64,000 nt of DNA from DASTQL01 sp035761805 (GTDB taxonomy: Bacteria; Actinomycetota; Actinomycetes; Jiangellales; Jiangellaceae), in NCBI GenBank assembly GCA_035761805.1, contig DASTQL010000087.1, positions 1 to 64,000 of the forward strand, in the 5' to 3' direction. The notes below the pieces were generated by a model. It did no database searches. It worked only from the letters and a program-made list of their open reading frames with translations, and was not told the origin of the DNA. Of the stretch, positions 22,210-30,605 are shown in pieces. The stretch's first letter is position 1, and each line of letters begins with the position of its first letter. The position numbers and the translations under genes are program-made.

Positions 22210-23853
22210 ATGCCGCGCCTGGCCGACCTCGGGATCAGGATCGGACTCCTCCCGAGCGGTCCGACGGCGTCGGTGCTCGACGTCCCCGGGGTCGGCCTCG
22301 GGCACGCGACGGTGATCCGGGACGAGCCCCCGCCGCCGGAGGGACGGGGCACGGCGCGCACGGGTGTGACCGTCGTCCTGCCCGCCGCGGGGCTGTTCAC
22401 AGCACCGGTCGCCGCGGGTGGTGCCGTGCTCAACGGGGCGGGCGAGTGCACCGGACTGCTCACGGCCCGCGAGTGGGGGCTGTTCGAGACCCCTGTCCTG
22501 CTCACCTCGACGACCCAGCTGGGCCGGGTCTACGACGCTGCGTACCAGCTCGTGCTCCGGGAGTCGCCTGCGGCGGCCGAGGACGTCGTGATCCCCGTGG
22601 TGGCCGAGTGCGACGACTCCTGGCTGAACGACGTGCGCCGGATGCAGGTGACCCGCACGGACGTGGCCGAGGCCTGGGCGGCGGCCCTGGCGTCGGTGGG
22701 GCGCGGCTCGCCGCCTGCCGAGGGATCCGTGGGAGCCGGGACGGGGATGTGCTGCCTGGGCTTCAAGGGCGGGATCGGCACCGCGTCCCGCGTCTTGCCC
22801 GACGGGCACGTGCTGGGCGTCGTGGTCCTCACCAACTTCGGGAGCCGGGAGCGGCTCACCGTCGCCGGTGTCCCGGTCGGCCGGCTCCTGCCCGCCACTG
22901 TGCCCGGGTGTGCGGGCGGCGCCCCACCGGGAGACCGCGGCTCGTGCGTCGTGGTCGTCGTCACCGACGGCCCGCTCGACGGTTCCGCGTGCACCAGGCT
23001 GGCCAGGCGGGCCGGCCTGGGCCTGGCCCGGACGGGGTCGACCGCCACGCACGCCAGTGGCGAGATCTTCCTCGCCTGCGCGACCGGGTTCCGGGCGGAC
23101 CGGTCCGGTCGGCTTCCGGGCGGGTCAGCCTCCGGGGCTGATCTCGACCCCTACTTCGGCGCGGTGGTGGAGGCCACCGAGGAGGCCGTGCTGACCTCGT
23201 TGCTGGCCGCCACGACGGTGCACGGCCGCGCTGGCCACGTCGCCCATGCACTCCCTGACGACGAGGTCGCCCGGCTCGTCCACCGACGACTGCGGCGCCG
23301 GCCCTGGCGTGGGGGTAGGCTGCGACCGACCGCTGGAGATCACGTGCCCGTTCCCCCGCCGCCCGCCGGCTGGACCCGTTTCCTTGTCAGGAGCAGGTTC
23401 GGCGCCGGACGAGACTTCGTGGTGCTGGACCCGGCGACCGAGCAGCAGCGGTACTTCGTGGACGGCAAGATCGGACCCCGGCCCAGGGCCGAGGTCCGCG
23501 ACGCCTCCGACGCCGTCGTCTACCAGGTCAGAGGGACGCTGCTCGGCTTCCCGAAGCACATCGTGATCAGCGACGGCGGCGGGGCGGAGGTGGCCTCCCT
23601 CAAGGCCAAGATGTTCTCCCCGATCAAGACCCGGATGACCCTGGAGGTCCCGTCGGGCGACCCCTGGAAGTTGGAGGGCTCCTTCATCGAGAAGAACTAC
23701 TCGATCACGGCGGCGGGCCGGCCGATCGTCCAGATCACCCAGAAATGGGTGACGGTCCGCGACACCTACACCCTCGACGTCGCCGATGGCATCGACCCCG
23801 GGGTCGCCCTCGCTGTGCTCTGGGCCGTCGACCGGTGGGTCGAGCGCGACTGA
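22210..23853 (+). CDS. P1 family (DmpA-type) peptidase fused in frame to a LURP-one-related domain
   Basis: The uninterrupted frame encodes 547 aa. Residues 1-370 are a P1/S58 peptidase (DmpA/BapA-like N-terminal-nucleophile fold): VLDVPGVGLGHATVIRD, GAGTGMCCLGFKGGIGTASR, NFGSRERLTVAGVPVGRLL, and DRGSCVVVVVTD, where autocleavage before the nucleophile Ser is expected. Residues 379-547 are a complete LURP-one-related (LOR) domain (RFGAGRDFVVLDPATEQQ, SLKAKMFSPIKTRMTLEV, VLWAVDRWVERD). These are normally separate proteins. The peptidase frame simply lacks a stop after RRLRRRPW. A promoter-like box and Shine-Dalgarno sequence before 23344 suggest the LOR part is also, or only, made separately. 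ATG at 22210 is 6 nt after CATCCT. Confidence 0.75.
   Translation: MPRLADLGIRIGLLPSGPTASVLDVPGVGLGHATVIRDEPPPPEGRGTARTGVTVVLPAAGLFTAPVAAGGAVLNGAGECTGLLTAREWGLFETPVLLTSTTQLGRVYDAAYQLVLRESPAAAEDVVIPVVAECDDSWLNDVRRMQVTRTDVAEAWAAALASVGRGSPPAEGSVGAGTGMCCLGFKGGIGTASRVLPDGHVLGVVVLTNFGSRERLTVAGVPVGRLLPATVPGCAGGAPPGDRGSCVVVVVTDGPLDGSACTRLARRAGLGLARTGSTATHASGEIFLACATGFRADRSGRLPGGSASGADLDPYFGAVVEATEEAVLTSLLAATTVHGRAGHVAHALPDDEVARLVHRRLRRRPWRGGRLRPTAGDHVPVPPPPAGWTRFLVRSRFGAGRDFVVLDPATEQQRYFVDGKIGPRPRAEVRDASDAVVYQVRGTLLGFPKHIVISDGGGAEVASLKAKMFSPIKTRMTLEVPSGDPWKLEGSFIEKNYSITAAGRPIVQITQKWVTVRDTYTLDVADGIDPGVALAVLWAVDRWVERD
23344..23853 (+). CDS. LURP-one-related (LOR) family protein, internal start in the same frame
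   Basis: This is the C-terminal 169 residues of the preceding frame, given separately because it looks like an autonomous gene. GTG at 23344 follows GGAG by 5 nt, and TAGGCT at 23316-23321 is a good -10 with a 16-22 nt leader. Stand-alone actinobacterial LOR proteins start at this point, with a Pro-rich head (PVPPPPAGWTRF) and then the 12-strand tubby-like barrel. Function of bacterial LOR proteins is unclear; relatives resemble scramblase/tubby folds that may bind phospholipids. Whether the cell makes the fusion, this shorter protein, or both cannot be read from sequence. Confidence 0.55.
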   Translation: MPVPPPPAGWTRFLVRSRFGAGRDFVVLDPATEQQRYFVDGKIGPRPRAEVRDASDAVVYQVRGTLLGFPKHIVISDGGGAEVASLKAKMFSPIKTRMTLEVPSGDPWKLEGSFIEKNYSITAAGRPIVQITQKWVTVRDTYTLDVADGIDPGVALAVLWAVDRWVERD

Positions 23854-24088
23854 CGTCGGAACTCCCCACCGGTCAACCGCCGGAGAGACGACTCCCGCCA
23901 GGGACCGGGGCGGTTCAGGGGACGGCATGGCCGCGGGACCTCCGCCTCTGGACGGTCAGGGCGGCTGGTGTTGTGCTCGGGCCCTCGACGTGAGCGGTCG
24001 CGAGCGCCGTGAGGAGTGGCACCCGGAGCTACTGCGGGGGCCCGGCCCACCGGCCGACGCAGGGCTCACCTCGTCAAGGGAGGCGGTC

Positions 24089-24946
24089 ATGACGTCTGGC
24101 GTGGCGATGTACGTGCACGAGTCCGGCGCAGCGGGGTCCCCGGCCGTCGTCTTCCTCCACGGCGCCGGGGCCAGCGGCCTGATGTGGCGCGACCACCTGG
24201 CGCGGCTCGGGGACGGGTTCCACTGCCTGGCCCCGGACCTTCCGGGCTTCGGGCGCAGCAACCACCTGCCCTTCGTCTCCCGCGCTGTCACGGCGGACCT
24301 GGTCGCCGACCTCGTCGTCGCACGAGTCCCCGCTGGGCACGCTCATCTCGTCGGTCTCTCCTGGGGTGGCGGGGTGGCGCACACCGTGCTGGACCGACAC
24401 CCCGACCTGGTCGACCGGGTGGTGATCGACGGAGCTGGGGTGCTGGCCTCGCGTTCGGGGCCGGTGGTGCTCCTCGGCATCGCCGTGGTGGCGCCGTTCC
24501 TGCACACCCGACCTGTGACCGGCCTGTTCGCCGGCATCATCGGGATGGACGAGGCGGGGCGGGAGGACCTGCGTACCGCGTCGCCAGGAGCGTTCCGCCG
24601 TGCCTTCTTCGAGGGCTTCCGCCCCGCGGTCTCCCGCGTCGAGGTGCGTGCGGCGTCCCCGACCCTGCTGGTCGCCGGGGAGAAGGAACACGCCGTCCGG
24701 TCCTCGAATTCGGCCCTGGCCGCTCTGATGCCGGACGCGGCCGCCAGGTACGTGCCCGGGCTGGGCCACGGTTGGCTGGCCCGGGAGCCCGAGCTGCACG
24801 TCCGGATGGTCGAGGCCTGGCTCGCCGGTACGGCGCTGCCGGCGGAGCTGCCGCCCGAGGTCGCGTCCCCGGCCACGGTGCGGCGGCTTCTGCGCGAGCT
24901 GGGAGAGGAACCCACCGATGCCGCATCGAGGCTCGTCGCACCCTGA
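24089..24946 (+). CDS. Alpha/beta hydrolase
   Basis: A 285-aa alpha/beta hydrolase. The oxyanion segment VVFLHGAGASGLMWRDHL, the nucleophile elbow GLSWGGGV (Ser about residue 90) and the C-terminal His in VPGLGHGWLAREP are all present; the acid is probably in the segment around LLVAGEKEHAV, where the usual Asp is not obvious. The ATG has GGGAGG 6 nt upstream. It follows the LOR gene with a 235-bp gap that shows no gene. The substrate is unknown; carboxylic esters are likely. Confidence 0.86.
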   Translation: MTSGVAMYVHESGAAGSPAVVFLHGAGASGLMWRDHLARLGDGFHCLAPDLPGFGRSNHLPFVSRAVTADLVADLVVARVPAGHAHLVGLSWGGGVAHTVLDRHPDLVDRVVIDGAGVLASRSGPVVLLGIAVVAPFLHTRPVTGLFAGIIGMDEAGREDLRTASPGAFRRAFFEGFRPAVSRVEVRAASPTLLVAGEKEHAVRSSNSALAALMPDAAARYVPGLGHGWLAREPELHVRMVEAWLAGTALPAELPPEVASPATVRRLLRELGEEPTDAASRLVAP

Positions 24947-25032
24947 CGTGAGACGAAGGCGCCGAGACACACGGGGACGCCCATCGACGCGCGTCGCACC
25001 GAGCTCCTCACGGCGGTCACGCGATGCTCACG

Positions 25033-26616
25033 TCAGCTGGTGACCCCGACACCGAGGTCGGCCAGCACCCGGTGGGCGGCGTTGTGCCCGGCCGCGCCGA
25101 TGACGGAGCCCGCCGGATGGCAGCCGGCGCTGCCGGCGTAGAGCCCGTCCAGCCCGGTGGCGTAGGGGATCCGGTCCGCGAAGGCCACCGTGTTGTCGAC
25201 GTGATGGATGTGTCCGTGGCTGATCCAGAAGTGCTCCTCGATCCCGGGGGGTGTGAGCGGGAAGGCGTCGGCGACGAGGTCACGAGTGCCCGGTGCGAAC
25301 CGCTCCACGACGTCGAGCAGGTGCGCCACGTAGCCGTCCAGGGCCCCGGACCACCCGCCCGCCGGCTCGTACGGGACGGACTGCACGAACAGCGCCGAGG
25401 AGTGGTGGCCTGCTTCGTCGCGCAGCGAGGGGTCCACCGTGGTGTGCACGTACCACTCCATGGTGGGGAACTCCGGCAGGCGGCCGGCCAGCACGTCGGA
25501 CCACATGGAGCGCAAGGCGGCCATCGGTCGGCCGGTCGCGTCCGGGAGCAGGTGGACGGTCGAGCCCCACGGGGAGGGGGCGTCGTCGGGCAGGCAGGAC
25601 AACCGGGGGAGGCCGCGCAGGGCGAGGTTGACCTTGAGGGTCGTGCCCGGGCGCTGCACCCGGTCCAGCCGCTCCAGCATCGCGGCGGGGGCGTGCTCGC
25701 CGGCGATGGCGGCTGTCCGCCACGGGTCGCAGGCGCCCAGCACCGCCCGCGCCCGGACCTGCGAACCGTCGGCCAGGACCACTCCCGCCGCGGCGCCCGA
25801 CTCGACCAGCAAACCGGTCACCTCCGCGTCGGTCACCACCCGCGCCCCGAGCGACCCCGCCGCCTCCGCGAACGCTCCGGACACCGCCCCCATGCCGCCC
25901 TCGGCGATCATCCAGGTGCCGTCGGCGCCGGGCAGCCGGCACATGTTGTGGACCAGGAAGTTGTGCCCCGAGCCGGCGGTGTCGGGACCCGCATGCAGGC
26001 CGGACAAGCCGTCGGTCACCGCGTACATCGCCACCAGCAGCTCGGACTCGAAGCCGAAGCGTGCCAGGTAGTCGGCCACGGACCCGCGCACCAGGTCGAC
26101 GAAGACCTCACGGAGGGCGGGGCGGACGTGACGCTCGGCCGTCTGCTCGACGTCGAGCGGCTCGGCCAGCCACGCCGGGGCCAGGTCCTCGCGCAGCTGA
26201 TCCATCTCGGCCTGCATGGCGTCGTCCGCCGTGACGTCGGCGGGGGAGAACATCCGCCCCATCTGGGCACGCGTCGCCGCCCGGTCCGAGCCGAAGACGA
26301 GGTACGGCGACCCGGGACCCCCTGCGGTCGGCAGGACGTAGTGAGGGTCGCGGCGCAACGGGCGGATCCGCCCACCGGCGAGTGCCAGCACCTCCGGCGG
26401 CATGAGCCCCAGCAGGTAGGCACCGGTCGAGTGCCGCAGGCCAGGCGCCATGGTGAAGGGCTGCTCGGTCCGGGTCGCCCCGCCCACCGTCCCGGCCCGC
26501 TCCAGCACGAGGACGTCGAGGCCTGCGGTGGCCAGCACGGTCGCGGCGACGAGGCCGTTGTGGCCGGCGCCGACGACGACGACGTCGGCCCGAGTGGGCA
26601 GCTCTGCGGCAGGCAT
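25033..26616 (-). CDS. FAD-dependent oxidoreductase of the phytoene dehydrogenase/PYROXD2-like group
   Basis: A 527-aa flavoprotein. The N-terminal dinucleotide motif ADVVVVGAGHNGLVAATVLA is followed by VLERAGTVGGATRTE, and the C-terminus has GLYAGSAGCHPAGSVIGAAGHNAA, the layout of NAD(P)/FAD-dependent amine-oxidase/phytoene desaturase-like proteins such as PYROXD2. No carotenoid genes are nearby, so a desaturase role is not supported. TAGGGT lies 6 nt before the ATG, so the mRNA is likely leaderless. It is divergent from the SDR gene, with 88 bp between. Confidence 0.87.
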   Translation of the reverse strand: MPAAELPTRADVVVVGAGHNGLVAATVLATAGLDVLVLERAGTVGGATRTEQPFTMAPGLRHSTGAYLLGLMPPEVLALAGGRIRPLRRDPHYVLPTAGGPGSPYLVFGSDRAATRAQMGRMFSPADVTADDAMQAEMDQLREDLAPAWLAEPLDVEQTAERHVRPALREVFVDLVRGSVADYLARFGFESELLVAMYAVTDGLSGLHAGPDTAGSGHNFLVHNMCRLPGADGTWMIAEGGMGAVSGAFAEAAGSLGARVVTDAEVTGLLVESGAAAGVVLADGSQVRARAVLGACDPWRTAAIAGEHAPAAMLERLDRVQRPGTTLKVNLALRGLPRLSCLPDDAPSPWGSTVHLLPDATGRPMAALRSMWSDVLAGRLPEFPTMEWYVHTTVDPSLRDEAGHHSSALFVQSVPYEPAGGWSGALDGYVAHLLDVVERFAPGTRDLVADAFPLTPPGIEEHFWISHGHIHHVDNTVAFADRIPYATGLDGLYAGSAGCHPAGSVIGAAGHNAAHRVLADLGVGVTS

Positions 26617-26704
26617 GGCCGGACCCTAACCATCGGACCCGACTCGACCGCGCCGCGGGCCGCCCCGTGGCGGTGACCGCCGGAGGTCGTGCCAGGGTGT
26701 GCGC

Positions 26705-27679
26705 GTGCGACTCGTGCTCACGGGGGCGACCGGGTTCGTGGGCGGCGGGCTCGCCCGCCGGCTGTTGCGGGACGGTCATGAGGTCGTGGCCCTCGTCCGT
26801 GCGCCCGACCGGGCCTATGCACTCGCCGCCGAGGGCGCCCACCTCGCCCAGGGCGACGTCTGCGACACCTCGGCCGTCCGCTCCGCCCTCGAGGGTGCGG
26901 ACGGTCTCTTCCACGTGGCGGGGTGGTACCGGCTGGGCTCCCGACACCCCGAGGAGGGACGCCGGGTCAACGTCGAGGGCACGCGATGTGTCCTGAGTGC
27001 GGCCACCGAGGCCGGGACGCCGCGGGTCGTCCACACCTCCACCCTCGCAGTGAACGGAGACACGCGGGGCCGGGTCGTCGACGAGACCTACCGCTTCACC
27101 GGGCAGCACCTGTCGGCCTACGACGAGACCAAGGCGGAGGCGCACCGGGTCGCCGAGGAGATGGCCGCCGCCGGGCTCCCGGTGGTCATCGTCATGCCCG
27201 GGCTCGTCTACGGCCCGGGCGACACCAGCCAGGCCGGTTCCCTGCTGAGGCGCGTGATCAGGGGCGGGCGCCCGGTGGTCTCCTCGGGTGGTCGGGTCTG
27301 CTGGGGTCATGTCGACGACGTCGCCGACGGCCACGTCCGGGCGCTGGAGCGCGGCGCGCCGGGGGAGTCCTACATGCTCGCTGGACCGCCGGCCACGATC
27401 GCCGACGGTCTCCGGCTGGCTGCCTCCATCGCCGGGACCCCTGGCCCCCTCGTCATACCCACCGCTCCCGTACGGATGGGTGCGACCCTCTCGGGCGTGC
27501 TGAGCCGGGCGGTGCCGGTCCCGGCGATCGTCGCCGAGGAGACGCAGCGCTCCTCTCTCGCGACCTATCTGGGGTCACCGGATCGGGCCGAGCGGGAGCT
27601 GGGGTGGGCCTGCCGGACCCTGCGGGACGGGTTGACCGAGACGGTGGCGGCCGAACGGGGCCGGGGCAGCTGGCCCTGA
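26705..27679 (+). CDS. NAD-dependent epimerase/dehydratase (extended SDR)
   Basis: A 324-aa extended short-chain dehydrogenase. GATGFVGGGLARRLL is the Rossmann glycine motif, HTSTLAVNG and YDETKAEAH give the catalytic Ser/Thr, Tyr and Lys, and MPGLVYGPGD follows. It is similar to dihydroflavonol reductase-like and hopanoid-associated sugar epimerases; the substrate is not assigned. GTG at 26705 is preferred because CAGGGT is 6 nt upstream and the protein then begins MRLVLTGATG; GTG at 26699 adds two residues. It is convergent with the methyltransferase gene. Confidence 0.86.
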   Translation: MRLVLTGATGFVGGGLARRLLRDGHEVVALVRAPDRAYALAAEGAHLAQGDVCDTSAVRSALEGADGLFHVAGWYRLGSRHPEEGRRVNVEGTRCVLSAATEAGTPRVVHTSTLAVNGDTRGRVVDETYRFTGQHLSAYDETKAEAHRVAEEMAAAGLPVVIVMPGLVYGPGDTSQAGSLLRRVIRGGRPVVSSGGRVCWGHVDDVADGHVRALERGAPGESYMLAGPPATIADGLRLAASIAGTPGPLVIPTAPVRMGATLSGVLSRAVPVPAIVAEETQRSSLATYLGSPDRAERELGWACRTLRDGLTETVAAERGRGSWP

Positions 27680-27692
27680 CCCGCACCGGAGG

Positions 27693-28292
27693 TCAGCCGT
27701 CGACGGGTCGACGGGCCAAGAGCAGCGTGTCGACAGCCGTCCGCGGGCCCTCCTCGGTGGTGACCGGTCGTTCCACCTGCTCGAGGTCCAGCACCTCCAG
27801 CCGCTCCGCCGCGGCGGCCAGCATCTGGGCGGTGTGCAGGACTTCGGGGTCCTGCGGTCCACCGTGGCCCCGCTCGAGGTTGGCCCGGTCGTGGCCGATC
27901 ACGAGCAGGTGGCCGCCGGGGACCAGCCAGGTCGCGGCACGCCGCAGGATCCCGTCCAGGACCTGCTCGGGCAGCTGGAGATAGGCGACCAGGACGAGGT
28001 CGACCGGCGCGGCGGGCTGCCAGGCCGTGACGTCGGCCACCTCCCACGTGACGTCCAGGCCGCGTTCCTCGGCCAACCTCCGCCCTCGGGCCAGGCCCGC
28101 GGCCGAGAAGTCGACCGCGGTGACCTCCCAGCCTCGCTCGGTCAGCCAGAGGGCGTGGCGCCCTTCGCCGGCGCCGAGGTCGACGGCCCTACCCGGACGG
28201 AGCGGCGCGAGCAGGTCGGCCACCACCGCGTTGGGGCCCTGGGACCACACCGGGGCCGCTGCGTACCGGGCGTCCCAGTCCTGGGCTGTCAC
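27693..28292 (-). CDS. Class I SAM-dependent methyltransferase
   Basis: A 199-aa methyltransferase of the TehB-like type. Motif I is AVDLGAGEGRHALWL, followed by WEVTAVDFSAAGLARG, and VDLVLVAYLQLPEQ as post-II strand. The N-terminal WDARYAAAPVWSQGPN is characteristic of this small family. The acceptor is unknown. TAGCCT lies 6 nt before the GTG, inside the last codons of the CBS gene, so it has a leaderless promoter in addition to any read-through from the CBS gene 4 bp upstream. Confidence 0.84.
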   Translation of the reverse strand: MTAQDWDARYAAAPVWSQGPNAVVADLLAPLRPGRAVDLGAGEGRHALWLTERGWEVTAVDFSAAGLARGRRLAEERGLDVTWEVADVTAWQPAAPVDLVLVAYLQLPEQVLDGILRRAATWLVPGGHLLVIGHDRANLERGHGGPQDPEVLHTAQMLAAAAERLEVLDLEQVERPVTTEEGPRTAVDTLLLARRPVDG

Positions 28293-28296
28293 ACCG

Positions 28297-28707
28297 TCAG
28301 GCTACGGCCGTCCCCGTCAGCAGGACGTCGAGGACGTCGCGGATCGAGAGCATCCCGACGACGCGCTCGCCCTGGCGGACCGGCAGGTGGCGGATGCGTG
28401 CCTCGCTCATCAGCCGGGCCGCGTCGAGGATCGAATCGTCCGGCGAGACCGAGATCGTGGACAGTGCCATGACGTCACCGCAGACTGCCTCGTCCAGGTC
28501 CGTGCCCGCGGCGACGGCGTGCACCAGGTCCCGTTCCGAGACCAGACCGATGAGCCGGTCCTCGCGACGCACGACGAGCAGTGCGCCGACCTCCTCCTCG
28601 GTGAGGCAGCGTGCAGCTGTTCGCAGGGTGTCGTCGTCGTGCACGGTGGCCAACGGCCAGACCATGACGGTCCGGACCGGTGCCGTCGCGTCGGCCGAGG
28701 TGCTCAT
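28297..28707 (-). CDS. CBS-domain pair protein
   Basis: A 136-aa protein consisting of two CBS motifs (a Bateman module): ARCLTEEEVGALLVV...LIGLVSERDLVHAVAAG and ARLMSEARIRHLPVR...VVGMLSIRDVLDVLL. Such modules bind adenosine nucleotides and act as energy sensors. GGGAGGAGGAG lies just upstream of the ATG. The methyltransferase follows 4 bp behind and may be co-transcribed. The 122 bp upstream of it, before the HAD gene, hold no gene and presumably its promoter. Confidence 0.88.
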   Translation of the reverse strand: MSTSADATAPVRTVMVWPLATVHDDDTLRTAARCLTEEEVGALLVVRREDRLIGLVSERDLVHAVAAGTDLDEAVCGDVMALSTISVSPDDSILDAARLMSEARIRHLPVRQGERVVGMLSIRDVLDVLLTGTAVA

Positions 28708-28829
28708 GACTCCTCCTCCCGCCCGGCGGCTGCTGGAGCGTGCCGCCTACCTCGACCCTCTGCCCCGGCACGCCGGCCGGTCAGGGTCGGACGTCCCGGC
28801 GGACGGGACTCCTGGGCCGCGCAGACAGG

Positions 28830-29486
28830 TCAGACGCCGCCGCCGTACGCGCGGTCCAGCCGGGGGAGGGCCGTGAGGTCGTCGAGGACCGCGGCTGCGC
28901 GGTCGAGGACCTCGGGGTCCACGGGATACTCCGGACGAGGGACGGCGACGACGTGCAGGCCGGCTGCCAGCGCCGCCAGTACGCCGTTCGTGGAGTCCTC
29001 CACCGCGACGGCGTCGCCGGGGGCCACGCCGAGCGCGGCCACGACGTCGACGTAGACGTCCGGTGCCGGCTTCCCCCGGGCCACCTCCTCGGTGGAGCGC
29101 GTCACCGCGAACAGGGGCGCCCAGCCGGTCACCTGCAGCACCCGGTCGATCAGCTGCCGTGGCGACGAGCTGGCCAGGCCCAGCGGTGCGCGGTCGGCCA
29201 TGTGCCGGACCGCCGCATCCGCCCCCGGGAGCAGGGGGACTCCTGCGTCGTACTCGCGGCCCATCGCGGCCACGACCTCCTCCGCCACCTGCGCGGGCGG
29301 GGCGTCCACGCCGAGCTCCTCGGCGAGGAACGCCGACCACTCGGCCGTACTCATGCCCATCACCCGGTGCTGCGCCTCGGGGGTCCAGCGACCGCCCCGC
29401 TCGGCGATGTAGGCGCGGCGGACCCGCTCCCAGACCGGCTCCGAGTCCACCAGGACCCCGTCGAGGTCGAACACCACGGCGCGCAC
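28830..29486 (-). CDS. HAD family phosphatase (beta-phosphoglucomutase-like)
   Basis: A 218-aa haloacid dehalogenase-type phosphatase. Motif I is VVFDLDGVLVDSEPVW with both catalytic Asp residues, motif II LASSSPRQLID, motif III Lys in RGKPAPDVY, and motif IV VAVEDSTNGVLAALAAG. The cap domain lies between residues 15 and 85. The likely substrates are small sugar phosphates. It starts 5 bp after the upstream hypothetical gene, so the two are in one operon. Confidence 0.88.
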   Translation of the reverse strand: MRAVVFDLDGVLVDSEPVWERVRRAYIAERGGRWTPEAQHRVMGMSTAEWSAFLAEELGVDAPPAQVAEEVVAAMGREYDAGVPLLPGADAAVRHMADRAPLGLASSSPRQLIDRVLQVTGWAPLFAVTRSTEEVARGKPAPDVYVDVVAALGVAPGDAVAVEDSTNGVLAALAAGLHVVAVPRPEYPVDPEVLDRAAAVLDDLTALPRLDRAYGGGV

Positions 29487-29490
29487 CCCG

Positions 29491-30114
29491 TCAGCCTGCC
29501 ACGGCCAGCCGGTGTCCCTCGGAGAAGAAGGCCGCGAGCGCGTCGACGTCGAGCAGCGCCGACATCGGGCGGGCCGCGCCGAACGGCGCGTTCCAGAAGT
29601 CCCCCTGGCCCGGCTCCCAGGGACCCACGTACGCGTAGGGCTGGGCGCTCCACGTGTCGCCCGGCGACACCCCGAGGTTCACCTCGTCCACGGTCACCGC
29701 GAGGTCGAAGTGCTCGGGCCAGAGCACGGGCGTCGCGCCTTCGGCCACCCGCCGGAGGGCGGCGTCGCCACGTGCGAACCACCCCGCGAGGACGGCGGCG
29801 CCGGACGGGTCGACGACCATTCGGTCGTCCGGGTCGACACCGCTGTGGTCGTGGTACAGCCCCTCCGGTGACCCCCAGTCGACCCCAGCCGCCGCGGCGA
29901 GGTCTCGGTAGGTCCCCTGGAGCGGGATCCGGTTGCCCGCTACGACCAGGTCGGTGCCGTCGACGGCGAGGGCCGGGTCCTTGACGGTGGCGAAGCCACC
30001 TCCGGTCGCTCGTAGCCGGATCGTGCCCGACTCCCGGTACTGCGGCCCGGCGAGCACTCCCTCCGCGACGCCGTGCAGCGATCGCCGGGTGCTGGTCAGG
30101 ACGTCGAGATCCAT
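29491..30114 (-). CDS. Conserved hypothetical protein
   Basis: A 207-aa soluble protein with no family I can name. It has LRATGGGFATVKDPALAVDG, a Trp/Asp-rich middle (DWGSPEGLYHDHSGVDPDD) and WPEHFDLAVTVDEVNLGVSPGD, followed by QPYAYVGPWEPGQGDFWNAPFG; the latter motifs recur in actinobacterial uncharacterised proteins. The ATG has a perfect AGGAGGTG 4 nt upstream, so it is well translated. The HAD phosphatase follows 5 bp behind, suggesting a shared but unknown role. Confidence 0.78.
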   Translation of the reverse strand: MDLDVLTSTRRSLHGVAEGVLAGPQYRESGTIRLRATGGGFATVKDPALAVDGTDLVVAGNRIPLQGTYRDLAAAAGVDWGSPEGLYHDHSGVDPDDRMVVDPSGAAVLAGWFARGDAALRRVAEGATPVLWPEHFDLAVTVDEVNLGVSPGDTWSAQPYAYVGPWEPGQGDFWNAPFGAARPMSALLDVDALAAFFSEGHRLAVAG

Positions 30115-30238
30115 GGCACCTCCTGGTGACGAGCTGTAGTGCCGGTCGAGCGCGGGGACGTTACACCGACGTCGTACGAGGAGGCGGAATCGGGCGGCCC
30201 TGATCGGTCAGCCTTCGAACCAGCCTCGAGATCCTCGC

Positions 30239-30402
30239 AACTTCGCCGGGAAGGAGACGACCGGAGCTCTCGACGAGCTCTGCGAACTCATCGAGGCCAG
30301 GCGTCCCGCTCCGGTCATCCACTCGACTCACCCGCTCGCCGAGGCCGCACAAGCGGTCCGTCTCGTCGAGCAAGAACCCCGCCGCAAGCTGTCGTCACCG
30401 TC
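30239..30402 (+). pseudogene. C-terminal remnant of a zinc-type alcohol dehydrogenase, frameshifted
   Basis: Translation from 30239 gives NFAGKETTGALDELCELIEA then RRPAPVIHSTHPLAEAAQAV, which matches the last 55 residues of NAD(P)-dependent zinc-type alcohol dehydrogenases (typically ELIEAGKVTPVIDRTYPLSE). After RRK the frame shifts by one base and continues as VVTV (30391-30402), the normal C-terminal motif. The other about 290 residues are missing. The fragment lies in the 370-bp gap between a hypothetical gene and tRNA-Arg, on the tRNA's 3' side, a typical site of past integration or deletion. Nothing else is recognisable in 30115-30484. Confidence 0.65.
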
Positions 30403-30484
30403 GCGCCGGCACCGACTCGTCCGGCACCGAGCTGAGGCAGCCGACCACCTCGCGCGTGGCCCACCGACACTCATGTCTGCTGCG

Positions 30485-30556
30485 CGCCCCCGGCAGGATT
30501 CGAACCTGCGCACACGGCTCCGGAGGCCGATGCTCTATCCCCTGAGCTACGGGGGC
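30485..30556 (-). tRNA. tRNA-Arg (anticodon CCG)
   Basis: On the minus strand the sequence folds into a full cloverleaf: acceptor GCCCCCG/CGGGGGC with discriminator G, D arm GCTC...GAGC, anticodon loop CTCCGGA with anticodon CCG, and T arm GCAGG-TTCGAAT-CCTGC. The first pair of the anticodon stem is a T-T mismatch. The 3' CCA is not encoded. The CCG anticodon reads CGG arginine codons, common in this GC-rich genome. Confidence 0.95.
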
Positions 30557-30605
30557 CAGGGCGCAGACGAGGGTACCAGCCGCCGGGCGTCGTCCCGGCC
30601 GCCGG

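Noticed and set aside
30161..30373. 70-codon minus-strand ORF in the gap before tRNA-Arg
   Set aside because: It is antisense to the clear alcohol dehydrogenase remnant, has no Shine-Dalgarno sequence and no recognisable motif.
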